A stretch of DNA of 62,459 bases from JBDKTH01 sp964558295. Lineage in GTDB: Bacteria > Planctomycetota > Planctomycetia > Pirellulales > Thermoguttaceae. Position numbers and translations under genes: made by a program. Under the pieces are notes generated by a model, which made no database searches, was not told the DNA's origin, and was given only the letters and a program-made list of their open reading frames with translations. This document shows positions 37,301 through 44,872 of the stretch, in pieces (position 1 is the first letter of the stretch; each line of letters begins with the position of its first letter). The stretch is from contig CAZLDQ010000003.1 of NCBI GenBank assembly GCA_964558295.1, positions 1 through 62,459 on the forward strand. Reading direction: 5' to 3'.

Positions 37301-37536
37301 GCGGCCTGGTCGCGAGCAATTGGAAGCAAGAGGGGGACAAGCTCCTTCTGGACGTGACGATCCCGGCCAACACCACCGCGACGGTCTACGTCCCCACGGC
37401 CAACGCGGCGGCCGTCACGGAAAGCGGCAAACCGTTGGCTGACGCGGAAGGCGTCAAGCTGCTCCGTACCGAAGGCGGTTGTGTCGTCTTGTCGGTGGCT
37501 TCCGGCGTCTACCACTTTGCCTCGCCCCGGCCGTAA
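34315..37536 (+). CDS. Exported alpha-L-rhamnosidase, GH78
   Basis: A 1073-residue secreted enzyme releasing L-rhamnose from glycans. The signal peptide ends near ALAA (about residue 20). Fibronectin-like and N-terminal rhamnosidase beta domains (about 25-560) precede the (alpha/alpha)6 barrel (about 630-970) and a C-terminal beta domain. Conserved GH78 acidic residues are visible: DCPQRDERLGWTGDAQ near 660 and SIWERWDGWTPENGF near 925. ADGWYSGHIGW near 404 is a typical N-domain block. ATG 34315 has GGAGAAGGA just upstream. With RhaT and rhamnose isomerase elsewhere in the window it forms a rhamnose scavenging route. Confidence 0.95.
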   Translation: MRRVPLLIISLCCLTEAALAADGSIAVHQLRCEYRVDPLGVDVEQPRLSWLVESAERGQKQTAYQVLVATSLTNLQADRGDLWDSGKVASDETTCIVYQGKPLTSHTRCCWKVRVWDKDGKVSAWSEAARWSMGLLKPAEWIAQWIGYDKARQMEIVDAPLDGVQWIWHAADPVLKAPKGPRLFLSTLTLPEGTKIEKAELLAAGDDTMRFVINGRLVTGHEPGHGGWHTIRAVNVAQHLHSGKNDLRVEVINRADGPAGLIAKLTVTTNDGRTITHTTDESWKSTATPGANWHNREIDASAWPTCRILGDFGMAPWGKAKLAKLHVPPVAYLRTTFHASKPVRVATLYATALGNVDLNLNGKRVSEEYFTPGWTDYTKRVYYRAYDVTDLIRQGDNALGAVLADGWYSGHIGWGQIRNHYGTQPRARAQLHIEYADGSTDVVATNSTWKASTGPIREGDFLMGETYDARMELNGWDSPGYDDRRWESVVVGSEMDPVIQWHPGQPVLAYEEFKAKTITEPMPGVYVLDLGQNFAGVARLTVTGEPGQKITLRFAERLNPDGTIYTTNLRSARATDTYICRGGGVEVWQPRFTFHGFQYVEISGLKQAPTPDTVVGVALSSATPVVGQFECSDPVVNRLHLNGYYTQRSNFIDLPTDCPQRDERLGWTGDAQVYVRTATLNTDVQAFFTKWLVDLEDGQREDGQFPMVAPVKVAGNDGGPAWSEAGVICPWTIYEVYGDHRVLEAHYDGMVRYIDFCQKRSTPDLLPPKAYHCFGDWLSIKADTPKDIIYTAYFAYATKLTARTAEVLGKTEEAAKYNELFGKIKAAFNKAYVAPDGRIQGNTQTCYVLALAFDLLDEEKQKLAARYLVEDIENRDGHLSTGFIGTKDLMLVLAKIGRNDVAYRLLHNDTFPSWGFSIKHGATSIWERWDGWTPENGFQDPGMNSFAHYSFGAVYQWMVENIGGIKTDGPAYKRLVIAPQPGGRLTWAKVGYQSIRGLVASNWKQEGDKLLLDVTIPANTTATVYVPTANAAAVTESGKPLADAEGVKLLRTEGGCVVLSVASGVYHFASPRP

Positions 37537-37550
37537 TCATTTCCGCTCAC

Positions 37551-37580
37551 CCCCGCCCCCCTCTCTCTACGGGGGCGGGG
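37551..37580 (+). terminator. GC-rich hairpin after GH78
   Basis: CCCCGCCCCC (37551-37560) pairs perfectly with GGGGGCGGGG (37571-37580) around a ten-base CT-rich loop, 15 bases after the GH78 stop. There is no T run, so intrinsic termination is uncertain; it may instead stabilise the transcript end. The remainder of the non-coding stretch to 38114 shows only the inverted repeat listed next. Confidence 0.5.
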
Positions 37581-37842
37581 CGAGGGAAACTGGCTCAAGA
37601 CTCTCCACGTCCAGTTCGCCTCCACTCTGGCCCTCCTCGCCAGTCGCGCTGCCTTGCCCTTCTCGTTCCGTCGCCGGTTCTGCCTGTTCGCCTGCAGTCC
37701 TTGTCAAGTGTAAGGAATACGTAAAGCGGGCTTCTGACGGAAGGGGGCGTCCTGCACAGAATTCTCTCTCGCGATTGACCTTGCTCTACCGAGGAATTGG
37801 TTCGCCGGGCGGACCATTTCGCTTGGATTGCAGGAAGCTGAA

Positions 37843-37961
37843 GGATCACGAAAGCACGAGCGCCCAAAAGAGACTGGAGAGGCAGGCTGGCCAGGATGCG
37901 GCTGCGATGATTCTTCAGACGTCCTCTCCTCTTGCTTCGTGCACGTGCGCTTTCGTGATCC
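37843..37961. repeat. Inverted repeat GGATCACGAAAGC
   Basis: A perfect 13-base inverted repeat has arms at 37843-37855 and 37949-37961, separated by 93 bases, in a gene-free stretch between the GH78 gene and a truncated DUF4091 relic. A further partial match (GCACG) extends the arms after a small offset. It could be the scar of a mobile element or a long hairpin; no transposase is present. Confidence 0.4.
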
Positions 37962-38114
37962 ACTCCATTCCTGATGCTACGTTGGGAGCATGTCGTCGTT
38001 AACCAGGAGTCTGGACTGACGATGTATCCTGCCCCCACCAGAGACTTTCCCCGACCGTTTCTTCGGTGTTGTTGACAAAAAGCCCTGCAATACTTCCTCA
38101 TCACGCTCCGCGCG

Positions 38115-38984
38115 ATGCGATTCCTCACGGCAGGGCGTGAGCAGAACCGGGGCCAGAATCCGAGTGGATTCTTTTCGGCCGATTGGAAGGCGGGCGTCCA
38201 GGGGCATCTCTATTGGGCGCTGCAGCGCGAATGGCCGAGTAATAAGGAGATCCGCAACAAGAACCACTCGGAGAATGAGTGGCGGACCGGCTACGAAAAC
38301 GCCTTCAGCAAGCGGTGGGTCGAGGACAACGGCGGGGGCAATCTGTTCTATCCGGATGGGACGGGAAGCATGCTGCCGACGTCCCGAGTGAAACGGATCC
38401 GTGACGGGATCGAGGATTATGAGTATCTGGCCCAACTGCGGGCGGCCTCCGCCGAGTTGGAACGGCGCACACCGCGCGACTGGGAAAGCTTGCGGCATAT
38501 CGCACGCAAATTGCTTGACGTACCCGACAAACTGGTGCGAGTCGGCGGCGGTTGGTGTGAAGGGTGGGGCATCGCTGCAGGCAATGAAGCGACCTGCAGC
38601 ATAACGACCCATCCGCGGGCGATTCATGGCGGCCGACAGGCGTTGAGAATCCGTCCTGATGGTGCTGGTGTGCTTGTCACGCAAGATCTGCCGGCTTGCC
38701 CGGGAAAAGCGGAGCCTTTCTCTGGGGGGCTCAAAACGGATGATCTGGCTGGCAAAGCGTGTCTGGTTGCGGAGTATCGCGACGCCCAGGGGCATACGCT
38801 CCAGGCGATGCGAAGCGAGCCGGTGAGCGGCTCGACGGGGCAGTTTATCGAACGTCGCGTGGTATTGCCGCCCGCGTCGTCGTCGGCAACAACGCTGCGG
38901 TTGAGCCTCGACCAGGCCGTGTTATTGGACTATCGCCAACGTATGGCGGAATGCCTGGAGCAATGCAGGCTTGTTCTGCAGTAA
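38115..38984 (+). pseudogene. C-terminal remnant of a DUF4091 glycoside-hydrolase-like protein
   Basis: The frame encodes the end of a DUF4091/GH123-like protein: LYWALQREWPSN, then GGNLFYPDG and RVKRIRDGIEDYEYLAQLR near residue 100, followed by a beta-rich C-terminal domain. Family members are usually two to three times longer and have a signal peptide and a catalytic barrel before this point; neither is present, and the 575 bases upstream do not encode them. It starts at ATG 38115 without a convincing ribosome site. Most likely a 5'-truncated relic, though the remaining frame is still open for 289 residues. Confidence 0.7.
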
Positions 38985-38991
38985 GGAAGAG

Positions 38992-39010
38992 CACCGGCGG
39001 GACGCCGGTG
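38992..39010. repeat. Hairpin repeat CACCGGCG-GGA-CGCCGGTG
   Basis: A perfect 8-bp stem with a GGA loop, located 8 bases after the DUF4091 relic and before the convergent lactonase stop. It shares the core and loop with the element at 9353-9369. Confidence 0.5.
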
Positions 39011-39052
39011 GCGTCCGACGTCCCGCTGCGGCGAGCTCTGTTGCGACTGAGA

Positions 39053-40228
39053 TTAGAACGGTTGCAGGAATTTCACGCAAACCGGCATCGGAATGTTGAC
39101 CGACTGGCCGGTTGGGCTCAGCTTGCCGGTCTCCTTGTCGATGCGGAAGAGAACGACGTTGTCAGTGTCCTGGTTGGCAGCCAGCAGGTAGGTACCGGTC
39201 GGATCGATGCCGAAGTTCCGGGGGGTCTTGCCTTCGGTCGACGTGTGGGCGATGGCCGAGAGCTTGCCTGTGTCGGGATCGATCGCAAAGACGGCAATGC
39301 TCTGGTGGCCACGGTTAGAGCCGTAGAGGAACTTGCCCGACGGATGGACCTGGACCTCGGCAGTCGTGATCGTGGAATCGGCGACGAAACCTTCGGGCAG
39401 AGTCGAGACGGTTTCCAAGGTTTCGAGGCTGCCGTGCTCGGCGTTGTAGCGGAAAGCGGTCACCGTGCAGCCCATCTCATTGATGATGTAAGCGAATCGG
39501 CCGTTGGGATGGAAGGCCAAGTGACGCGGGCCAGAGCCGGCGGGGACGGAGGCCCAAGCCGGCTGGTTGGGATTGAGTTGTCCCTTTTCCAGGTCCAAGC
39601 GATAGATCAGGATCTTGTCCAAGCCGAGGTCGGCGGCAAAGGCAAAGCGGTTGGTCGGGTCCATATTGATCGAATGGGCATGGGGGCCTTCCTGACGCCT
39701 CGGATTGGGCCCCGAGCCGACGTGTTGCACAAAGGAGGTTGCCGCGCCCAGACGCCCGCCTTCTTGGATGGGCAAGCAGGCCACGCTCCCGCCACGGTAG
39801 TTGGCCACCAGAACCCACCGGCCGGTGCGGTCCACGGTTACATGGCAGGGACCAGGACCTTGGGAGGGCTGTTGGTTGAGCATTGTCAGCTTGCCGGTTT
39901 TCGAAGCGATGGAAAACGCGCTGACCGCTCCGGCCTTCTTCCCTTCAAAGTCGGCGATCTCGCCGATGGCATACAAAAGCGGTTGGTTCGGATGAAAGGC
40001 GAGGAAGGTGGGGTTTACCGTTTCCCCGACCAGACCGACGGGCTCAAGTTTCCCGTTCGCGAGATCCAACTCGAGTAGGTAAATGCCCTTGCTGCTCGTC
40101 TTGGTATAGGTGCCAATGTAGACCCAAAGTTTCTCCGGAGTGGCCGACGCGTCGGCCCCCGATGTGGCGGTGCTACTCATAATCGCTCCAACGATGGTAA
40201 ACGTGTAGATCCAAGGCCGATACCACAT
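39053..40228 (-). CDS. Exported lactonase family (seven-bladed beta-propeller) protein
   Basis: A 391-residue protein of the 6-phosphogluconolactonase-like (Lactonase, PF10282) family. A hydrophobic N-terminal segment suggests export. Repeated blades are visible, for example LWVYIGTYTKTSSKGIYLLE near residue 35, GPGPCHVTVDRTGRWVLVAN near 123, GSGPRHLAFHPNGRFAYIIN near 237, and GKTPRNFGIDPTGTYLLAAN near 335. AAGGTG lies about ten bases before ATG 40228. Family members hydrolyse sugar lactones, but exported planctomycete versions may have other substrates. It is a single gene facing the DUF4091 relic. Confidence 0.88.
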   Translation of the reverse strand: MWYRPWIYTFTIVGAIMSSTATSGADASATPEKLWVYIGTYTKTSSKGIYLLELDLANGKLEPVGLVGETVNPTFLAFHPNQPLLYAIGEIADFEGKKAGAVSAFSIASKTGKLTMLNQQPSQGPGPCHVTVDRTGRWVLVANYRGGSVACLPIQEGGRLGAATSFVQHVGSGPNPRRQEGPHAHSINMDPTNRFAFAADLGLDKILIYRLDLEKGQLNPNQPAWASVPAGSGPRHLAFHPNGRFAYIINEMGCTVTAFRYNAEHGSLETLETVSTLPEGFVADSTITTAEVQVHPSGKFLYGSNRGHQSIAVFAIDPDTGKLSAIAHTSTEGKTPRNFGIDPTGTYLLAANQDTDNVVLFRIDKETGKLSPTGQSVNIPMPVCVKFLQPF

Positions 40229-40477
40229 GGCAATTCACCTTACAAAAGGATGCGACGTCTTGGGAAGTCCTCTGACAAAACTGAATCACGACGCAAGCCC
40301 TACAATGGGGCGATTCTATTCTCGTCGAAGTGGGAGGCTTGTGCAACCACCCAGCGACTCAGGTCTGGAAACCAGGCACTTATCATGGGGAGCCCGGCGC
40401 ATCATGAGCGGCTGGAATTGCCTCGTCCCCCCGGAAAGGGCCGTTCGAATCGTTGATTTCACTCCACGGAGAACAGC

Positions 40478-40660
40478 GTGTCGCCATGGGGCATCACCAT
40501 CGGCCTTTCGCTGGCTATCGGTGCCACGGAGCCGGATATCGTGATCGCCGATTTCGAGGGGCACTACAGTCCGTGGCAGGTCACGGGCGACGCTTTTGGG
40601 TCGGAACCGGCCAAGACGACACTGCCGAATCAGAGTTCTGTAGGTCGATATGAGGGTATA
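40478..40660 (+). pseudogene. N-terminal remnant of a GH32-type fructan hydrolase
   Basis: The frame starts with a signal-like segment (WGITIGLSLAIGATE) and then DIVIADFEGHYSPWQVTGDA, FGSEPAKTTLPNQ and YEGIGLVNNY. This is the characteristic N-terminal strand set of planctomycete exported GH32 (levanase/fructanase-like) proteins. After about residue 60 the similarity stops, and the frame runs on to 40927 without recognisable features. No catalytic WMNDPNG block is present. I read it as a 3'-deleted relic. Confidence 0.6.
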
Positions 40661-41188
40661 GGACTGGTCAACAACTACTGCCGCCGGCTGTTGGCCCCGA
40701 AGACGGGACTCTTCCGCGATGGGCCCGATCATGGCGAGTTGTCGCAAGGGGCAAGGCTGCCATCCATTGAACGTGGCAGAGCCTTTGGCCCAATTTCAAG
40801 GCAGAATCTTGAGGATATGACAATTCCCCGATTTGGGAAAGAAGCCAAAAACAAAGTCTCCCGGAACCTCGATGATTCCAGGAGACCTTGGGCGTGGAAT
40901 ATGGGCCGAGCGAGATGGAGCCGTTAAGTCGTCGGCGTTGGAGCACGTCGTCCCGGGCTCTCGCCCCGGGGATCATTTAGGCCGGCACAGCCCGTTTGGC
41001 TGGATCATCGATACGAGGGTATCCGGGGCGACACGCTGCAACGCGAAAGAACTTGCACGGTCAAGCTTGACGAGTCGCGTCGTGCCCTTCTCACGACTGA
41101 CGGGTGTCACGCGAAGGAAGCTTCCTCCATGGCGTTCCGAGAAGATGCCCAAGACTTTGGGCCTGGTAGACGGGTTCCTCCGATCCGA

Positions 41189-41205
41189 GTGTGATCAATT
41201 CACAC
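41189..41205. promoter_or_regulatory. Palindrome GTGTGA-TCAAT-TCACAC
   Basis: A perfect 6-bp inverted repeat with a five-base centre, 25 bases before a terminator hairpin. It looks like a dimeric regulator site of CRP/FNR style but has one centre base fewer than the CRP consensus, so the identity is open. Confidence 0.35.
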
Positions 41206-41229
41206 CTACGCTTAAAGAGGACCGCTGCT

Positions 41230-41255
41230 GCTACCATTTGGCATGGTAGCTTTTT
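41230..41255 (+). terminator. Rho-independent terminator without an obvious gene
   Basis: GCTACCAT (41230-41237) pairs with ATGGTAGC (41243-41250) around TTGGC, followed directly by TTTTTC. This is a good intrinsic terminator on the + strand. No protein gene precedes it on that strand for several hundred bases, so it may end a small RNA. Confidence 0.7.
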
Positions 41256-41610
41256 CTTCGTCACTTGGTTGTGCTATGCGGAACGCCACGGAGAGAGCCC
41301 CTCCGGGCAATCGCCAGCATGACAAAGCATGCTTGTCAATTGGCAAGATGCTGACATGACACCGTCGAATTGTCAAACAACAGCTCCCATTCCCAAGCGC
41401 ACTTATCGGGTTCACAAAGCTTTGATGTATCCGGGAGTGGGTTACTTCACGGGCCCGTGTTGTCTAAACCATTATTGACCTGAGCTGATTGGGCTCCAGT
41501 CGGGGGTTTCATGATTTGAGAATAGCGAAAATCCCTACCACGAATCTCCAATGCAGGTGTAGGCAGGAAGCGGGGGGCCAGCCGGGATGTGCGGTTAGCA
41601 ACCGCAACGC

Positions 41611-42207
41611 TTACGGAGACTTCTGGAGTGGCACCGTGTAGAGATAAAGCGTGTGTTTTACACCGTCTTCCCGGGAATTGAGCGTCAGTGTGTCGTTGGG
41701 GATCATTCCGCGAATCGGATAGTCGTGGGCGACGATTCGCGAGCCGGGGTTGAGCTTCTCCAGTCGCGGGAGGAGCTTGACGATCATCTCGGGCAGCAAG
41801 TACATCTGAATCACCGTTGCTTGGCTGTAGTCGACGGTAAAGATGTCCTGTTCGACAATCTTGACCCGATCTTCGACACGTTGTCTCTTAACCAGACTTC
41901 GAGCCTGCGCGGCCAAGTTTGGATCGATCTCGAAGCCGACGCCGCGACAACCATAACGTTTCGCAGCGGCTACGACGATTCGGCCGTCGCCACACCCCGG
42001 ATCATAGACCAAATCGTTCTTGGTAACCTGGGCCATCTGAAGCATTTTGTCGACAACGTCGTGGGGGGTGCCTACGTAAACGCAGTCCGGGGTTTTGGCA
42101 GATGCTGCGGGGTGAGTGGCTGTTTCAGGAGCTTGTCCAGGACAAAGCGAGATCTCAAAGATCAAGAGGCAGCAAGAGAATACGGTGCAGCGGAGGAACG
42201 GGCGCAT
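41611..42207 (-). CDS. Class I SAM-dependent methyltransferase with signal peptide
   Basis: A 198-residue protein. Residues 1-25 look like a signal peptide (MRPFLRCTVFSCCLLIFEIS, ending CPGQA). The methyltransferase core starts with VGTPHDVVDKMLQMAQV, then motif I DLVYDPGCGDGRIVVAAAKR near 68 and GFEIDPNLAAQARSL near 90. ATG 42207 has GAGGAAG five bases upstream. Export of a SAM enzyme is unexpected because SAM is cytoplasmic; a membrane anchor facing inwards is the alternative. Single gene, divergent from the Tad/VWA gene across 345 bases of otherwise featureless sequence. Confidence 0.82.
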   Translation of the reverse strand: MRPFLRCTVFSCCLLIFEISLCPGQAPETATHPAASAKTPDCVYVGTPHDVVDKMLQMAQVTKNDLVYDPGCGDGRIVVAAAKRYGCRGVGFEIDPNLAAQARSLVKRQRVEDRVKIVEQDIFTVDYSQATVIQMYLLPEMIVKLLPRLEKLNPGSRIVAHDYPIRGMIPNDTLTLNSREDGVKHTLYLYTVPLQKSP

Positions 42208-42552
42208 GGGCACTTCCTCGTTTCGTGATAGGGTGCCTGATTCGGGTGGTGAACCGGGGATGGCTAAGTTGGCCCCAAAGGGCATCCCGGATGTCTCGCC
42301 GCAAGTGTATGCGGAATGATTTCTCTGGGCAACTAGAGCCCCCTCGGTCGGAGTATATAGGGGCGGTTATAGACCGCTTGAAGCAGCTTCTTCTGCCACC
42401 AGAGAGGGTTCTTTGGGAGGCGACTAGGCTGAGGTTTGACAGAATCCTACTTGTGACCTACTGGTTTGCATAGGACGTGGACGGTCCCCTTTTGGGTCGT
42501 CTGTCGGCATACCCAAACGGCACTCGCGGCTTCTTCAACACGAGAGTCTTTC

Positions 42553-44286
42553 ATGATCGGTCTGGCAGGGATACAGAAATCGCGTCGTCGACGCGGAGCA
42601 ATCCTGATCGTATCGGCCCTGCTGATGGTCTTCATGCTGGGTATGCTGGCGTTTGCCATCGACATTGGCTATATCGCGTTGGCGCGATCACAACTCCAGG
42701 CTGCGGCGGATTCGACGGCCTTGGCCGCCGCCGCCACGATGAACCTGGGGCGGGACGAGATGGAGGCGGTCGCCCGACGTTACGCGCAAGCCAACTTCGT
42801 CACGGCCCGACCGGTTCAACTCGACTCCTCGGATATCGAGTATGGGTCTTGGGATACGGCCACCCGCACCTTTACCCCCTCGGCGTCCCCAGGGAATGCC
42901 GTGCGCGTGACGACACGGGCTGACCGGAACAACGGCGGCGAAGTACCGCTCTTCTTTGGCCGTATCTTCAATATGATGTCGGTTCAACAGAAGGCCTCGG
43001 CCGTGGCCGTAACGAACCCCCGCGACATTGCATTTGTCGTCGATCTCTCCGGGTCGATGAACTACGACACGGATCCCGACAATACCGACGAAATCAACAG
43101 AACCTTTGCTGCACAGGGCTATCCGACGATTGGCACGGAATTGATGCAGCAGGTCTATGATGATTTTGGCTTCGGCACATTCCCCGGGGCCACGCAGTGT
43201 GTCGGAGCGCCGCTCGGCGTGTCGACCAGCAAAGGGGATGCGCTGAGTCAACTGACCAGCACGAGTGGTCCGCTTTCGAAGTCGAGTATTGACAGCAAGT
43301 ATCGGATCAAGTCGAACGACTCGTCGAGTGTCCGCAAGACGAAGGCCTATTCATGGGTGATGGACATACAGATTCCGTCACTGATGCCCGCGGCCAAACC
43401 AACCCCCAATAGCTCGACCAATTACTCCTATTGGGCTGCCTATCTGGACGACAACTATGCGAAGATCGGCTACCGTTCGTACGTCCATTTCCTCATGTAT
43501 AATGGGCGCGAGCGTAAGCCGGACGGTGTAAACTACACGCCTCTCTCACAGTATAGTCCGGACTGTCCACTTCACACGGAATCGACCGCCGGGGGCGAGT
43601 TCCAGTTCCCACCTCGCGAGCAGCCGACCCATGCGGCACGCCGCGCCATCATCGCAGCCATTGACGTGATCAAGGAACGGAATCAGAACATTACCGATCC
43701 GAATCAGCGGGACTGGGTATCCATTATCACGTTCGACCGGCTAACGGGAGGCGGGCCGGCAATTGCTCAACCGTTGACCAGCAACTATGACGAGGCCATG
43801 CAGACATGTACCATGCTCCAGGCCTGCAGCCACACCGGCTCTTCGACGGCCACTGAGGCGGGACTGATCAAGGCCAGATCGCACATTAAGCCCACGAAGG
43901 ACGGTGGGGCCGGCCGGTTGGCGACGAACAAGGTGATTGTGCTTCTGACCGACGGGCTGCCAAACCTCTACCAGACGTCTGCCAGCACGATCCGAACCTA
44001 CATGAATAATCATCCGAGCAGTGATTTTTACGGTGGGAACTATCCTCGCGACGCCGCATTGATGCAGACGTCGATCATGCATGGCGACCACTGGTTTGTC
44101 TACCCGGTGGGAATTGGTCTCGAATGCGACTATGACTTCATGGACCGCATGTCGCGAATGGGTGCAACGGCCAATAGCGACGGAGAAAGTCCGCGAGGCA
44201 GCGGCAACCCGGCTGACTACGAAGAACGTCTCACCGAGATCTTCCGCAATATTATCACCAATCCCAAATTGCGATTGGTGCAGTAG
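42553..44286 (+). CDS. TadG-like pilus-assembly protein with VWA domain
   Basis: A 577-residue membrane-anchored protein. A basic start (SRRRRGAI) and transmembrane segment (about 18-42) match the Tad N-terminal region (LAFAIDIGYIALARSQLQAA and ADSTALAAAA). A von Willebrand factor A domain follows: MIDAS DLSGSMNYD near 160, then an insert of about 200 residues, and VIVLLTDGLPN near 460. TadE/TadG-type proteins are minor components of Flp/Tad pilus systems. No other tad genes are nearby. ATG 42553 has a weak ribosome site; an upstream leader in frame looks non-coding. Confidence 0.85.
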   Translation: MIGLAGIQKSRRRRGAILIVSALLMVFMLGMLAFAIDIGYIALARSQLQAAADSTALAAAATMNLGRDEMEAVARRYAQANFVTARPVQLDSSDIEYGSWDTATRTFTPSASPGNAVRVTTRADRNNGGEVPLFFGRIFNMMSVQQKASAVAVTNPRDIAFVVDLSGSMNYDTDPDNTDEINRTFAAQGYPTIGTELMQQVYDDFGFGTFPGATQCVGAPLGVSTSKGDALSQLTSTSGPLSKSSIDSKYRIKSNDSSSVRKTKAYSWVMDIQIPSLMPAAKPTPNSSTNYSYWAAYLDDNYAKIGYRSYVHFLMYNGRERKPDGVNYTPLSQYSPDCPLHTESTAGGEFQFPPREQPTHAARRAIIAAIDVIKERNQNITDPNQRDWVSIITFDRLTGGGPAIAQPLTSNYDEAMQTCTMLQACSHTGSSTATEAGLIKARSHIKPTKDGGAGRLATNKVIVLLTDGLPNLYQTSASTIRTYMNNHPSSDFYGGNYPRDAALMQTSIMHGDHWFVYPVGIGLECDYDFMDRMSRMGATANSDGESPRGSGNPADYEERLTEIFRNIITNPKLRLVQ

Positions 44287-44494
44287 GCTATTCTGGCTGC
44301 TCTTCCTGCAGCTCTGAGCATCCGGCTGGGGCGTTCGCAACGCTCAACGAAATCCCGGAATGCCTCCCCGAAGACGGTACGTGGCGGCACATCAGTTGCA
44401 CTCTTCTTAAAGCGAAGCACCACGGACAATCCTCTCTGAATGAGCGATGTTTCCTTGTCGTCCCTTTTGGCCTCGAATTGAGGAGAGATGAGCC

Positions 44495-44755
44495 ATGACG
44501 ATCGCCGCAGAAAAACAGATGGAACACATTGGCGAGACTCGTGCTGTGACCGATTGCATCCATGATCTGGTCCGGGTTTTCAACAGCCGGATTGAGGATC
44601 TCTGGCGCTATGATCAGTACATTGCCAATGCCGAAGGAAAGCCTGAGCTGCAGGACTTCTGGCGGGACATGAAGCGGCAAGACCAACAATTCTGCACCCA
44701 TCTGAAGCAATTGCTGGCTACGGAACTGCAGCAGGAGGTCCAGGGCAACATGTGA
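44495..44755 (+). CDS. Small helical protein of unknown function
   Basis: An 86-residue soluble protein, predicted all-helical and acidic, with heptad-like pattern (AVTDCIHDLVRVFNSRIEDL, then LQDFWRDMKRQDQQFCTHLK). GAGGAGAG lies just upstream of the ATG, supporting it as a real gene. Composition recalls ferritin-like helical bundles, but no metal-ligand pattern is evident. I do not recognise a family. Confidence 0.6.
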   Translation: MTIAAEKQMEHIGETRAVTDCIHDLVRVFNSRIEDLWRYDQYIANAEGKPELQDFWRDMKRQDQQFCTHLKQLLATELQQEVQGNM

Positions 44756-44872
44756 GGAAGGCGGGCCACGAAGGTGCACGGGGGCGTTACGTGCGACGCC
44801 CCCGTGATCCTGCCGCACCTTGTTGCGACGCAAAGCCGGAAGAAGAGGACGCGGAAGACTTTCCTCGGCTTT

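Larger units (their letters stand above)
40661..41610. other. Gene-free stretch
   Basis: No reading frame here has the residue composition of a real protein. It holds a palindrome (41189-41205), an intrinsic terminator-like hairpin (41230-41255), a repeat copy (41280-41293) and a small hairpin GCGGTT-AGC-AACCGC (41591-41605) beyond the methyltransferase stop. Confidence 0.6.

Noticed and set aside
35371..37515. Long leftward open frame (about 714 codons) opposite GH78
   Set aside because: It is antisense to a clear GH78 enzyme, has no recognisable domain, and its His/Gly/Arg-rich composition reflects the complementary codons of a GC-rich gene.
40661..40927. Continuation of the GH32-like frame
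   Set aside because: The frame stays open, but after about residue 60 the composition is no longer protein-like and no GH32 motif appears.
41189..41205. A CRP binding site
   Set aside because: The TGTGA/TCACA arms match, but the centre is five rather than six bases and no gene with a suitable promoter follows; kept only as a generic palindrome.
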